Positions 1 to 11,955 of a stretch of DNA of 64,000 nt are shown here, piece by piece. The notes beneath the pieces were generated by a model. That model did no database searches and was not told the DNA's origin. It was given only the letters and a program-made list of their open reading frames with translations. Source of the stretch: Gambelia wislizenii (taxonomy: Eukaryota; Chordata; Lepidosauria; Squamata; Crotaphytidae). Location: positions 1,295,501-1,359,500 of the forward strand of contig JAUMIR010000012.1 of the NCBI GenBank assembly GCA_030847615.1. Direction: 5' to 3'. Position 1 is the stretch's first letter; every line of letters begins with the position of its first letter. Both the position numbers and the translations under genes were made by a program.

Positions 1-2191
1 CGGGAACATATTCCCCCACGGATATTGGGGTGTGTGTAGGTGTCCTGTACACCCAAAAAAGCTGAGCTATTTGTGCTTCTTATTCCTAAAGGCCAGAATC
101 CCACTGGTGACCTGCATCTTTGTAAGTGGTCTTACAAAGTCTGTGGGAATTAGAATTGGGCAGTTCCATAATGTCCACATCGAGGAAGGGGCTGCTGTGC
201 CGTTACTATGCAGGGGAGCTGGCAAAGGAACTGGTGCGCATCAGGAACAAGGCAAAACAGGGCCAATGTGCCTCGGTCACATTGTGCATGGGGACACTGG
301 CCAACGAGGGAGTGCCGACTGGTAGAGTCCAATGCACACTGGGACACTCTTGGTGGTGTCCGGTGATGCATCTTCTCAATCAACTAATGGGATTTCTTAG
401 CATCTCTGCCATGTAACTTAGTATGTGCAAAAACTGTGAATGAGGATTCTGGCCAAAATTCTTTACACACCAAAAACAATGAACTATTTGTGTTCTGTCC
501 GAAGAGGGCTGGCCCCAGTCCAAAAGGTGGAAATGCCTCTTTCGGCAAAGATGCTGGCTGCACAATGCAGGTGTATCACTTGCCCCACCCACCTCCACAA
601 AATAAAGGAATCACGCTTCCCTTCTTTTGGGATTCCAGTCTGCCCACATGGAATTTTTCCTATGTATTCCAGATATTTCTTAGCTACTCTTCAAAAGCTG
701 CTCTACAGCTTTCCCAGGTGGCTCACAATATTTTGATGTAGGAAATACATAGTCTCACAAGTCAATTCCTTTAAAATAGAAGTGGACAACCTGTGGGCTG
801 GCTCATGTTGCTGGATTGCAACGCCCATCATACCTCACTACAGTCAAATCCCAATTAAAACAGGCTGCAAGTAAACCCCTCCACATTCTTGACTTAAAAT
901 GAGCAGGAGCAATAAAACTGTTTTGCTAAAACCAGAGAGAACAAAAACGTTCTTTAAAATGGCAACAGGCGGGGTCACCTGCGTGGAGGGAATGCTGCAG
1001 CATAGGAGTCACTGCAGAGAAGGCTTGGTATGACCTCCCACCAGCCTTCAGGGTCTTAATGGCCAAAACAATCATATCAAAACATAGGTGGTTTATAGGC
1101 ATGTAGGCCAGGACTGCGCAACTGGGGCCCTCCGGATACTTCAGGACTGCAATCCCATAATCCTTCAGCCTTAGCTATGCTGGCTGGAGCTACTGGGAGT
1201 GGAAGGCCTATTGATCACTCGATCGCTCTGTCTGGAGGGCCACAGCCATCCACTCCTTCAAATAACCAGTAGCCTAACCTTCTGTAGGTTTCATGGTCAA
1301 CGCCAGCATTTAGAAAGGGGCACAGAAACATACTGTTGAGCAGTGCAGCAGTCAGAATCACCTACAGCAGAGGTGGGCAACTGTGGAAGGCTGGTGAGCT
1401 TCACTGGTTTCCCAAGAGACCCTGAAGGGACACTCTCCACCACACCCACCTCCACAAAAAAATAAATAAAAACAATCCAAGATTTCTTCCCCCACAAATG
1501 CCCTCTAATGGGCATGGGGAGTATTTTCACCATGTTTTTGGGTCTTCCTGAGCCATTTTAAGTCCAGGAGAGGCCCCCTTTTTAAAAACAACAACTAGGA
1601 AGTGAGTGGAAGGCACTTCCTTTTCACTTCCTGTTTCAAAAACAGCTTCTCTGGGGCCCAAACTGGACCAGCCCCCCCCCTTTCCCCCAAAACATGGTTA
1701 AAATGTTTCCCATGATCTCTAGAGGGCATTTTGGGACAAAAACACTTTATTTGAACACTTTTGCAATTGTTTTAGCCCCTGAGGGACCCAGTGGGCCTTC
1801 AAATGTGATGGAATTGCCCACCAGAGGGCATTCTGGAGCAACCCCCCCCCAATTTTTGACCTCTGGGGGGCCACAAAAAATGGCCCTGGAGGGTTTCATG
1901 TGAGCTATGGGCCAGATTTTGCTCGCCATCTGATGTAAAGTGATCTCACCTTCCAGCCATCTAGCAGCTGCTTTCTGCACCAACTAAAGTTTTAGCGTCA
2001 TCTTCAGAGACCGTCTCAGATAAAGCTCTAAGGAGCAGTGTTCAGATTACAGGGAACTAGGGCATGCTTTGACAAAGCTTTGGGCAGATTTAATCTATAT
2101 AGTGAACAAAGATTTCTTTCTGCGATTATGTCAGAACAGGTCATGACTTAGCAACAGGTGTATAATGGCAAAAAGGATTAAATGGGCTTAC
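1..2191. other. CLEC16A intron 6, no exon seen
   Basis: This stretch is the intron 3' of CLEC16A exon 6 on the minus strand. I looked for the next conserved exon (sequence around RNRGKLSDLVAEHLDHLHYL) and did not find it. It contains unclassified moderately AT-rich sequence and short homopolymers (for example C-runs near 1670 and 1840). No gene or clear repeat boundary was assigned. Confidence 0.6.
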
Positions 2192-2315
2192 TCTTCATCT
2201 GTTTTCACGCAGTTATCCAGTTCTATCACATGGCTCCCAATAAACCAGACAAGATTAGAGAAGTAAGGGACAGCAGTTTTATCTCGAATGTAGAGCAACA
2301 TAGGCTGGTTATCCA
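2192..2315 (-). CDS. CLEC16A: CLEC16A coding exon 6
   Basis: Acceptor CTTCAG, donor GTAAGC, 124 nt. It reads [20 protein letters not shown] then [20 protein letters not shown]. Joined in phase to exon 5 it gives YK-V-DNQ, two residues shorter than the YK-VSV-DNQ I remember for mammals. The exon appears to start at the inner of two possible acceptors. Confidence 0.93.
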
Positions 2316-5300
2316 CTGAAGAAAAAAGAGTTTTTAAAATATCTGTTTCCAGAAGAGGAGAAAAACCCAAAAACAAAGAAACTACAACAACTTTTCCAGT
2401 GCATTAACAATAAATTCCTTTCTGTGGGCTGCTTTTCTGTGGTATGCACCACAATGTGTTCTATTTCATGCTTAATTATCTAGCTGATTTTGTAGAGATA
2501 AATCAAGGCCATTATTAATGTGCTGAAAACAGCCAATGGCATCTAGCACAGCTAAGAAAATCTCCCGTTTTCTGGAGAAAGGGAGAATAATACAAGAAAT
2601 ATTAAGCTGTAAGGTTGAAAAGCCAAAGTGCTTAGTGGACTTACATGACACTGCAGTAAGGGACACAGCAATCATCAGTGAAGAAAGGGCAAAAGAAGAT
2701 AAAAACAGACAACGGTTAAATGGGGTTAGGAACCAGGAAGGCAAGGCATTCTCCAAAGGGTTCAGTGGAAGCATCTAGGCTAGAAAAGACAGGGTTAGGA
2801 GGAGACAACAGCAGAAACATCCAGCCACCCCAAGATATGCTAGCAAAAAGGGGGGGGCTCCCCCACCACCCGCATCCTTCCTCCCAAATGGAAAATCACC
2901 TCAAACCTACACACAGGACAAGAAGGAAGAAATGTGCAGCATCCAAACTCAATGGAGGCTGGTGGTTTTCAAGCCTTCACTCCCACGCCCTCCCCAAAGA
3001 AACTGTTTCCGTAGCCATTTATCTGTTGGGTCAAGAGACCCCCTGGGGCACAGCCTAGAATGTTTACTCAGCCCATGGGGGGCACCGATGGAGGGGCCCT
3101 ATTAACCTCAGTGTCTAAAGGCCCACTTTGGGCAGGTCCAATGGTCCCTTGCAGTTAAGGAAGTTCTCCTTCAAGGAACTTAGCTGCTGACTGGAGTCCT
3201 GCGTTCAGTTCTGGGCGTCTCATTTTAAGAAGGATAGAACAAGGTGGAGCCAGTTCAGAAAAGGGCAAGAAAGATAAGAAGAGGGATGGAGAACAAAGCA
3301 CAGGAGGTGAGGTTGAGGGACCTGGGTTTGTTCAGATTGGTGAAGAGAAGACAGAGGGTTGGCATGATGGCCTTCGTTAAATACTCAAGGGCTGCCCCAG
3401 AGAGAAGGGGGAAAGTGTGTTCTCTGCTGCCCCAGAGGGTAGGACCAGGTCTAATGGTTTGAAGTTACAGGAGGGCAGCTTTTGATTGTACATTAGAAGG
3501 AACTGAGCCCCAGGGAGTTGGACCCGATGCCCCTGAGGGCCCCTTCCAACTCTGTGATTCCATGAGTGCTATCAACCTTCTTTGTAAGGCAACCCTGAAA
3601 TCTGAGTACCCTGGAATAAGAATTTGAGAAACCACCACTCAAATAGATAACATTTTCACCCTACAATGTGCATTTGTGAGGTCCAAATAAGACTTGGTTT
3701 GACTTGTTGAACTGCCTCACAGGCCGTTCTATTATTTGCTAGTTCTAATGCTATTATTGTATTTCTGACAACGCAAAGCCTGTAACTTTATACTTGAAAC
3801 GGCATCCAATTGCTCATTTACTTGAACAGATGGATAAAATGTTCTTCTGATCATAAACCTCATCATCAGTTCGGCATCAGATTTTCATCTAAACAAGGAA
3901 CTGGAAATACAAGTGCTCTTTTCTCTCTCTCCTCAAATATATTCTGGAGAAATTGGGAGGGGACAGATTTGTTGTTTTATATAGAATGCAATCATGGCAC
4001 ATCGTAGAAGGAATCAGTATTACTGTTGGCTGTTAACTGAAGCTAACCATACCCAGTTTTGGCCTCGATCCTATGGGCAGCCCAAGCCAGAGCCAACCTA
4101 CACCATGACTCACTTTTAAACTGCTCATTCTGTGGGTCCACCCTAGTCTTCAACACCAACAGGGATGAAACAGGTGCTGGACATAGCTATGTGTTGTGTA
4201 TTTAAAGACTGGCAGGATTCTTCCTTCCCTGTGGTGAAAATAATCCAGTCCCAGAGAGCTATAAACGTTTCTCAAGGGCCTGAGTATACCCACCCACCAG
4301 AATGGCTGCCTTTTCTCCTTTTGAGGCCAGGCGTTTTTCAATAGGAGTTTTCTATGAGGAAGAGGTTGCTTCTCAAGCCCAACACTCCCTCCACAATTGT
4401 ACATTTCTTTGGCTCCCGACCCCAGGGACGCAAAGGGAAGACAGCCGGTTCAGAAAGAGTTCCCGATTCTCAGCTCCCTCTAGCGTCTCTACTACAAAGC
4501 GAGGATAAGCATGGCCCAGATTTCCTGCGACAGGAAATATTTGTTACATTCTAGACTACTGCATTTTCTTCACTGATGAACAAAGTCAATTGTGTACATT
4601 GTCTGTGGGTGGGTGTGTATGAAAGAGACACAACAAGGGGGACACAGACAGCGCATTCAAGAACAGAAAAACCTGTTGCACCTTGAAGCCTAACATGCTC
4701 CATTTGGCAAACGCTTTCACAGCTATCCAATGAAGCAAGCTGCTGTCTGTGGAAGCTCATGCCAAATAAAACTCGTTAAGCTTGAAGGTGTCACAAGACT
4801 TTGTTCTTTTTGCTGCAACAGGCTCCCACGCCTCCTCTCGTGAAAATAGTATTCACGGCAACAGATATAGCTTGCAATCCTGAACACACACACACACACA
4901 AAATCTAGACAAGCATGACCTCTAGTGGCAATTACCATGTACTCTTTCATGCATGTCCCATTTCAGTTCTAGTTTAATGGAATCTTTCGTTTTTTTCAAC
5001 ACTGAGAAGTAAAGAAACAGTGGCCAAGCTCCAACAGTGGACTCCGGAATTGGCTTCCTCTCCCCTCCCACTTCAGACCTCTGTGATGACAAAAACTGTT
5101 CCAGAGGATTTCCTAACCCACAGAGAAGGTTTTTGGTTTTTCTGTAGGAAGGGCTGCAAAAGAAGGGGGTATGGAAAGACAATTCAGCAGAAATACACTA
5201 CGGGGTGATGCCAGTGAGCTAGGACTCTTCTTTCAGATTGCAGCTCACAACAGCGAGAAACTGACTTCACAAAACACAGCTTGCCTATAGCGAACATTTC

Positions 5301-8300
5301 CATGGCAAATCTGTGAAGTGGTCTCAAGGTCTGAGCGGCATCTTCAAAATCAAAGCTGCCAATGTCAATTTCACATTCAAGGTTCACTATTTGCAATGTG
5401 AGTTGTGAACTTCCCAAGTGCGCAGATTTCAGAAAACGTACCTTTATAGACATTCAGTGTTATTGTTCTAACTGCAATCCTGACCATACTTTCTGGGTGG
5501 TTAAAGAATTTAATGGCCTCCGTGTATAAGGCAAAATCATTCGTGTGCTGAAAGAGAAAAGAGGTCAGCCCTGGGGATTATTCAGCTCAGTCTTCTACCC
5601 CATCCTTTGATACACTGCATTTTCTGTGGTACCTTATATAGCTTTGGTAAAACACAACAGAAAACAACAAAGCAAACAACCAAGTCTCAACGGCCTAAGG
5701 AATACAGAAGTGTTAAAATTTAATCTAAAGATTAATCTTCCCTTTAACAACATTCTAAACATGTAACCTTCCTCTCCATTTCTTCAGCAAAAATTCTGGT
5801 CCTAGGGTCAGCTCCTCTCTTCTTTTCGTTTTCCATCCTCTCCCCTTTATCCATTCTTCTCTCTGCTACCACAACTTCTCTCCTCTTGCCCTTGTAATTA
5901 TGTGATGCCATTCCTTACATGACCAGGCTTCTTTGGGCCTGCTCCTCCACCCTGCACAAGCTGCTTGCTGCCCAAACCTCTCCAGGGACTTGCTTCTCCT
6001 CCGCCTCTCTCCACTCATATATCCATCACATTCCCTCCAGTGGCTTTTGCTATTCTGTCCATAAACCTTCAAAGGTCCAAAGACTTAGTAATCCCTGAGA
6101 TGACTCCAGTTTTTCTCCCTTGGGCTTCTTTCCCCCCTCCTATTTTTTTTTTTAATTTCAATTTTGTTAGTCAGTACATTATGCATATATCACATATCTA
6201 ATCTCTCTCTCTCTGGCTTTTCTTCGCAAACGAAGATTCAGGAAGGACTCATCCCGCACTTTCTGCAAGCGCTCTGATGACTAAAAAGGCCAATCCGAGA
6301 TAAACAAGTCCGGTTGCAGAAAGCACAGCAGAAGGTCTCCTTGGGTGATGTTTCCGGGTTGTGATTCTTTCTGCATTGTCGTTTCTCTTCAAGACTTGTT
6401 CGGCGTGAGTTCTCAAATAAGGCTGCAGCATTGTGGATAGTGTGTCTCCATGCCTCCCAGCAACAATAAACCAATAACAACTATAATATCTGAATATGAT
6501 AAGCTATCAAGTCCAACAGAGACAGAAGGAGTTTTCATTGGCAATATTCACAAACTTAACCTGTTCATGTGAAGGATGTTTTCAATATATCATTCCACAG
6601 ATTTTGTTGATGTGTTGGAGGTTGTAAGTGGGCAGAACCATGATTAATAATATCTATTAAAGGGAAACCATTTTTCAACAAAGTCCTGTTTTGTGATGTA
6701 CATTGATTCTGTTGGACTGATCAGTTATTTTTTTCCATTAGCCACATTTTCCAAAGTCTCTTTCACCAGGCATTTAATGTAAGATTTCCCATTTTCCACG
6801 TTCTAGCAATTTCTAATCTTGCTAATTGCAAATAGAAATGAAATAAGATTCTTATATTTTAAAGACTTGTTTTGAGCTATATAAATCGAGAAGTGTATCA
6901 GTTGTGGACAAAATCTAATTGTTTGATCTGTGATCTTGGAAGCCAAGTCTATAATTGAGTTCCAAAATCAAAGTATCCGGGGGGCATTCCACCCACATAT
7001 GGTAGTAAGTCTCCTTGTTTTTACACCCATGGCAGCAGTTAGTTAGCGTGTGGTGGGCCATTTGTGAACTAATTTAAGTGTGTTCTCCTTTATAGCTATA
7101 GACTATCACTTAAAAGGAGGGGATGCCCATATGTGGAGCCCGTTCGTCTCGGGAATTTCTTGTTGCAGATCGGCTTCCCAACCTGATCTGTTATGTGTGT
7201 TGGTACCAAATATTTCCTCTATTAGTCATTTATAAAGCAAGGTGGAATGACCTTTGGTCATATGATTTGGCAGAGAATAATCTTTTCTGAGGTAGTAACC
7301 CATTTACATAAGGCTCTCCCTAGAAAACCTGAGGAGGCACCCACATTCCACCCATTAGAGCTTTCAACGTAAACAGCTTATATTTATTTTTCTACCACAC
7401 TTGGTATTTATGGGATCACTATTCTCTTCTGTTTGTGGTAGAGATGGGCGGCTTTATTACTTACTGACTGTTGTTTCTGTTTGTATTTTACAGTTTGTGT
7501 TCTTGGGGTTATTTTTGGAAAGAATTGCTTCCACTGTTGCGAGTGTTCCTCTAGACTATGAAGGAGAAGAGCAGGTATACTGCTTTTAAAAACCGACAGA
7601 TGTCATTGCTCAGTAAGTGCTTTAAAGTGATGCCCACACAAGGACCAAGAGGGAGAAATCTGAATTGGCATGCAGCTCTTGAACCAGCAATGACCAACGG
7701 AATACTTTAGAGTGAAAGAGAGCAGTACTAGGCAAGAAGGAAATGGTTTGTCTGAGACACCCAGAATTCTCCACCTTTCACACAAACATTGCCATCTGAA
7801 TGTTGGACGAAGTTGCTGCTGCTTACCTCATTGTAAAAGAAATGTACAGTGTGATTGTTGAGTTTCAGGGAAAGTGTTTTCAAGAACGAAATATAGTATG
7901 CCATAATCTCTTCATCGGAGAAGTCAAATTTGTGCACGATGATAAAATTAACGTAGTTATTGGAGAGCAGGTAGTCTGAAAGGAAAACCACGCGTAACAT
8001 TTATAAACTGAACCAATGCTTTAATACTCAAACCATATTCACCCACAGAAGTTTGCACACAGCTTTACTCTGCCAATCTCTTTATGCAAGTTTAATTCTC
8101 CAGCTCTATTTAAATTTCAGATAAGAGAAAATTTAGCTGGGCAATAGAGACAAACACACACATACCCTTAAACGGGAAAACCATGCCTCAATTATATAGC
8201 AGTAAGCTTCTCCTAAGGCTAAGAAACCCAATATAAATTCCAAATATGTGCACAACTTTAAAAGGCAGCATCCCTTCCACATTTCTCCCGGTTGCCTCCC

Positions 8301-11300
8301 CCTTCCCCCCATCTTTCAAGCTAACAAAGAAACAGCAAAAATAAAGATCTACAAACATCTAGACCAAAGAAACCAAAGCTGCATAAAATCTTTACATCTC
8401 CAAAGTCTTTCATTTAAACAGTTGTTGCTCATTTCAGATTTAGACGGAGGGTGATGTGTGTGGGTGGTCAGGTTCCATCAGTGATGGCAGCTTAATAAAA
8501 TTAAACAGCTCAACATTTCCATAAGCTGTAACACCAGCACTGCTTCAAGTATTGGTCATTTATTAATACATTTTTCTTAAAATATTTTTAATACTGCCCT
8601 CCATTTTGTTTAGAATTATTGGTCAGTTTTCTCATCTCACTCAACAGGACCCTAATTTATTAGTGATCTTAACACCACATGTGACTCTTGGGCCCCCAGT
8701 CTTTAGGACAATGGTTTAACACCTTAGCCATGTAGCCCCAAAGACTAAAGCAAAACACAACCAGAGCACAGCTGCTTTGAGGAAGAGGACACAAGGCCCG
8801 CACACTTACAGAGAGAAGTTTCATGACTAATGTTCTCGAAGAGGATGTTCAAAGTCTGGAGGAGCTGCACGCACACGTAACGCCCAGACTTTTGCCGCAG
8901 AATGTTCAAGAAGTAGACAAACATGTTCTTCTCCAAGAAAAAGCTAGAATGAGCATCAAAGGTGATCACTGATTTGGTTGTGACATTTTACTGAAGACAT
9001 CATTCTTGATTTGTAAAATGTTGAGCCTCTATTCCAGCAGGCTTTGGGGGGGGGGGATGTGTTATTTTATGAGGTATTTTTGTTTAGTGTACTTTTAGTC
9101 AGAACAGGTTTGCCACCATTGTCTTCCTCTGAGGCTGAGAGTGTGGGACTTGCCCAAGATCACCCAATGGGTTTTCATGGATGAGTGGGGATTTGAATAC
9201 TGGTCTACGGAGTCATAATCCAGTGCTCAAACCATGACACCAAGCTGGCTTCCTCAGCAAAGTTACAAGCCCTTGACTGTCTTTAAAACACAGGACACAG
9301 CAACTGCAAAGCATCAGAGTTCAAACTCTGGAAACCTTGAACTTCTGGGGTCAAGTATGGACATCTGTAAAGTTTTTTGGAATGCAACTCCAAGAATCCC
9401 CTCAGCCAGCATCCTCCAGCTCTTAAGTTCTGTGTAAGAGTGAGGCTGGGACAAAGCTGGAGAGTTATGCAATGCCTGAGAAAATGCAGGAGTGAAATAG
9501 AAAACAGATCCAAGAAAGATACAGGCCCTCCCAAATGTACATGAAGATGTTTGGGCAATTATTAACTAGATAGTATCATCATGGTTTACAAAATCTATCA
9601 AAGGTAAACAAAATTTCAACCAGATGAATTTCTTGATGATTTGAAGCTGCCATCCTAAACACTTTTACTAGGGAGCAACCTCATCAATACAGTGTTATTT
9701 CTTAAACTAAATATACACAGAACTAGGCAATGTGTTGCTGGTTTAAACCACTCCACTATGGTTGCAATCCTAGACATGTTTACTTGAGAGTAAGCAAAGC
9801 TGAAGTCAAATGGATAGATTTTTCACTATATATAGGGAAGTAAATCCCATTTCACCCCTTCTTGCAATAGGAAATTAGCTGCCCAGCTTTGAGAGTGCTA
9901 TCCTACTTATAAACTCCTTTTAAGTCAAACATTTCAAGCAAACTTACTCAAACACTGAACTGTCATTTTGGTCGCCCCATATAAGGATCTCAGTTATAGA
10001 GCGAATGGTCTCCACCAACAGGTTACGGTTGTGATCGGTCACAGTGGTATTTTTGGTCAGAATATGGTACATATTCCTGAAAGGAGGAAAAGGAAAAGGT
10101 TATGTCTGATCACACTGAGCGTATTGGGGTATTCTTAATTTATCTATTTATTTCTGGCCTTTCTCTCAATGAAAGAACCAAAGTGGCTTACAACACAAAT
10201 TGAACCACAATGCAGCTAAAAACCAATTATAACAGTGGAAAACAATTAAGAAACAAATAATCATATTTTTAAAAACAAACAAGCACTGAATTAAAACAAT
10301 TTAAAACCATAAACAAGAAAGGCCTGGTTAGCTGAAACCACTATGCTACTTTACTTGCAAGTAAACAGCAACAAAGAAAAGCAAACCCACAAGGTTCCTT
10401 AATTTTTTTTTTCTGTGAAAAATGTGGCATATTTGGCTTTTGCTCTATGGGGACCCTTGGTCAAAAGCCCTGTTTCCAGCAACGAAGACTCACCTATGAC
10501 TGATACAAGCAATGTGCACTCAGCTAGACCAGCGTTGTTCAAACATTCTACCTTATAGGGATCTCTCCCCACAGATACTTCTTTGCTAAGGAACCACCGA
10601 GCAAAACAGAGTAGTATTCCATGCCTCACACTCCTTTTGTGTAGCTAGGCCAGTTGTGGTGCCTCACTGACTCCCCCAAACAAATGGAGAGTCCCCCACA
10701 TTTTCTTGGGGCTGGGCACTCGGGAGAAAGAGGTCATGCTGGGCAAACAGTCTATACATATTATCAGACAGAACCAAATTGTCATCCCAGAATAAGCATG
10801 CAAGTTGTTGTACTTTGGACTCCCGCATCCCAAAGCAAGGAGCTCACCCAACTAGAATCTACCATGGCCGGGGAGCATGGGGCCTGTGGTGGTGGGGAGC
10901 ATAGGGCTTGTGGTGGGGGGAGCATAGGACTTGTGGTGGTGGGGAGCATGGGCCTGGTGGGGGGGAGCATGGGGCTTGTGGTGGTGGGGAGCATGGGGCT
11001 TGTGGTGGTGGGGAGCATGGGGCTTGTGGTGGTGGGGGGCATGGGGCTTGTGGTGGTGGGGGGCATAGGCCTGGTGGTGGTGGGGAGCATGGGCCTTGTA
11101 GTGGGGGAGCATGGGGCTTGTGGTGGTGGAGAGAATGGGGCTCGTGGTGGGGGAGCATGGGGCTTGTGGTGGTGGAGAATGGGCCTTGTAGTGGGGGAGG
11201 ATGGGCCTTGTAGCGGGGGAGCATGGGCCTTGTGGTGGCGGTGGGGAGCATGGGGCGTGTAGTCCGCCGCTGCCTGAGGGGACTCACTTGAGGTGCTCGA

Positions 11301-11373
11301 GGGAGTGGATGTTCTTGGCGGCCTGGCCGTGGCCGCCCCCGGCCGCCCCCCAGCTCCGCGACCGCCCGAACAT
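2192..11373 (-). CDS. CLEC16A: CLEC16A, partial gene (coding exons 1-6; 3' part outside window)
   Basis: CLEC16A (Drosophila ema homologue) is a cytosolic/endosomal protein that acts with the E3 ligase NRDP1 in mitophagy and endolysosomal traffic. Six exons were assembled on the minus strand: 11373-11288, 10076-9948, 8943-8810, 7975-7827, 5547-5442 and 2315-2192. All have AG acceptors and GT donors, and phases agree at every junction (2,2,1,0,1,2). The 728 nt encode about 242 residues colinear with the N-terminal FPL domain of the family, including recognisable stretches such as [37 protein letters not shown] and [19 protein letters not shown]. The start at 11373 gives MFGRSRSW, the conserved N-terminus, inside a CpG island. 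The exon expected next was not found in 1-2191, so the gene runs off the left edge. Identification is by remembered family sequence, not by a search. Confidence 0.95.
2316..5441. other. CLEC16A intron 5
   Basis: Intron between coding exons 5 and 6. A CR1-type LINE fragment lies at about 3185-3570 and a (CA)n run at 4885-4900. The rest shows no coding or RNA-gene signal. Confidence 0.7.
3185..3570 (+). repeat. CR1-type LINE, 3' fragment
   Basis: It has the order of motifs shared by the other CR1 copies here: the 'gttctgggc' region, then 'ggtttgaagttacagg', then the 3' end resembling 'gttggacccgatgcccctgagggc' and 'ccttccaactctgtgattcc'. Reading frames are decayed. It lies antisense inside CLEC16A intron 5. 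Confidence 0.75.
5442..5547 (-). CDS. CLEC16A: CLEC16A coding exon 5
   Basis: Acceptor TTTCAG, donor GTACGT, 106 nt. It reads [20 protein letters not shown] then [15 protein letters not shown], plus one base. It is too short and too split from its neighbours to show as a start-to-stop ORF. Confidence 0.95.
6145..6206 (-). repeat. L1-type LINE 3' end (part 1, poly-A side)
   Basis: On the minus strand this ends in a poly-A run (plus-strand T-run at 6145-6154). It continues at 6470-7590, so the two blocks look like one L1 3' end split by the short LINE fragment at 6207-6465. Confidence 0.55.
6207..6465 (-). mobile_element. Non-LTR retrotransposon 3' end (zinc-finger-tailed LINE family)
   Basis: On the minus strand it encodes the decayed C-terminus seen also near 29.0 and 40.7 kb: [20 protein letters not shown] then [13 protein letters not shown], a CxxC...H...C finger typical of the tails of some LINE ORF2 proteins. 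The 3' terminus reads GAAGAAAAGCCAGAGAGAGA. It is 5'-truncated and non-functional. Confidence 0.75.
6466..7590 (-). mobile_element. L1-type LINE ORF2 C-terminal remnant and 3' UTR
   Basis: On the minus strand around 6990-7070 a frame reads [19 protein letters not shown], the Cys-rich tail motif of L1 ORF2 proteins. It is followed by long 3' UTR-like sequence down to the poly-A at 6145. No intact ORF remains. It sits in CLEC16A intron 4, same strand as the gene. Confidence 0.6.
7827..7975 (-). CDS. CLEC16A: CLEC16A coding exon 4
   Basis: Acceptor TTTCAG, donor GTAAGC, 149 nt. It reads [40 protein letters not shown] and [10 protein letters not shown], ending in phase 0. Confidence 0.96.
8810..8943 (-). 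CDS. CLEC16A: CLEC16A coding exon 3
   Basis: Acceptor TTCTAG, donor GTAAGT, 134 nt. It reads [40 protein letters not shown] and ETSL, nearly identical to the vertebrate family. Confidence 0.96.
9100..9250 (-). repeat. tRNA-headed SINE, partial
   Basis: Minus-strand copy of the SINE seen complete at 48,864: 'tcctctgaggctgagagtgtg', 'acttgcccaagatcacccaa' and the inverted B-box region near 9190. The RTE-like tail is missing. Confidence 0.7.
9948..10076 (-). CDS. CLEC16A: CLEC16A coding exon 2
   Basis: Acceptor TTTCAG, donor GTAAGT, 129 nt. It reads [16 protein letters not shown], then the conserved [20 protein letters not shown], then NDSSVF. At the junction with exon 1 the protein has K-N-M where the mammalian protein, as I remember it, has K-Y-L. 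Confidence 0.95.
10135..10330 (-). repeat. LINE 3'-end-like repeat
   Basis: Starts at an ATTTATTTAT tail and continues with sequence of the type 'aaagtggcttacaacac', shared in general form with the copies at 24.64, 26.37 and 32.77 kb. No frame is preserved. It lies in CLEC16A intron 1. Confidence 0.5.
10868..11262 (+). repeat. G-rich minisatellite (~24-bp unit)
   Basis: About 16 imperfect copies of a unit built from 'gggagcatggggcttgtggtg'. Three central copies (about 10,967-11,036) are almost identical and the flanks are more diverged. It creates long Gly-rich and His/Pro-rich ORFs in several frames that are artefacts of the repeat. It lies in CLEC16A intron 1, ending about 25 bp from the exon 1 donor. 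G-runs on the plus (template) strand fit quadruplex-forming patterns. Confidence 0.9.
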
Positions 11374-11850
11374 CCCTGGCGGAAGAGCCGGACGGAAAAG
11401 GCGAGGCCGCGCTGCCCGGGGGCGCCTTGCTTCGCTCCGCCTCGGCTGCCTTCGCCCGCCGGCTACCGACTGAGGGGCCCCTTCGCCTTCGCCTTCGCCT
11501 TCGCCGCCTCGTCGTCTTTCTCGCCGGCCGCCACTCTGCCCCAGAGCCCGACTTCCCAGCCCTCACGCCGAACGGGCACACTGCGCAGGCGCTAATGTCG
11601 CCGCGGCGCACGCCGGGAAACCGAGGCTCTCTCGCTAAGAGCTTCCCGAGCGAGAGGGCCCGCGGGGACTGCCACTCCCAGAGTGCCCTTCGAGAGACGG
11701 GAGGGGCCCGGAAGAGTGAGGAGAGGCGGAGGGTCTCAAAGGCTGGCTGAGGGGTGTTTGTGACCTGGAGGGGGGAGTGGGCGGGGCCTAGCGGGCGGGA
11801 GGGGGCGGGGTTGGTGTGGGGGAGGCCTTGGCGCATGCGCGTGCACGAGC
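11270..11850 (-). promoter_or_regulatory. CLEC16A: CpG island / presumed CLEC16A promoter and 5' UTR
   Basis: Very high GC and CpG density spans exon 1 and the sequence upstream of the start codon at 11373. A CCTTCG hexamer repeats at about 11,478-11,503. No TATA box was seen. The transcription start cannot be placed from sequence alone. Confidence 0.7.
11288..11373 (-). CDS. CLEC16A: CLEC16A coding exon 1
   Basis: Encodes residues 1-28 plus two bases of codon 29. MFGRSRSW is followed by a Gly/Ala-rich stretch and KNIHSLEHL. The donor GTGAGT follows at 11287. The surrounding sequence is very GC-rich, and a G-rich minisatellite begins about 25 bp beyond the donor inside intron 1. Confidence 0.95.
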
Positions 11851-11887
11851 CTCCTTAGGCCCAGCGGGTCCCATGCAGCCATTTTGT

Positions 11888-11955
11888 AGGACTTCGACTC
11901 CCAGAATTCCTGGCTGTTCGCCAAGCTGGCTGGGGCTTCTGGGAGCTGAAGTCCT
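11888..11955. repeat. Fold-back element, short
   Basis: Inverted repeat with arms beginning AGGACTTCGACTCCCAGAAT and ending in the complementary ATTCTGGGAG-like arm (CTTCTGGGAGCTGAAGTCCT). Same family as the palindrome at 31,631. It lies just upstream of the CLEC16A CpG island. Confidence 0.7.

Noticed and set aside
7401..7589. Plus-strand ORF with acceptor-like and donor-like borders ([20 protein letters not shown])
   Set aside because: It lies antisense in an L1 remnant and matches no protein I know. CLEC16A exons on either side are accounted for.
10859..11836. 325-residue minus-strand ORF and Gly-rich plus-strand ORFs of 100-200 residues
   Set aside because: They arise from the G-rich minisatellite plus the CpG island. 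The real coding sequence is CLEC16A exon 1 in another frame.
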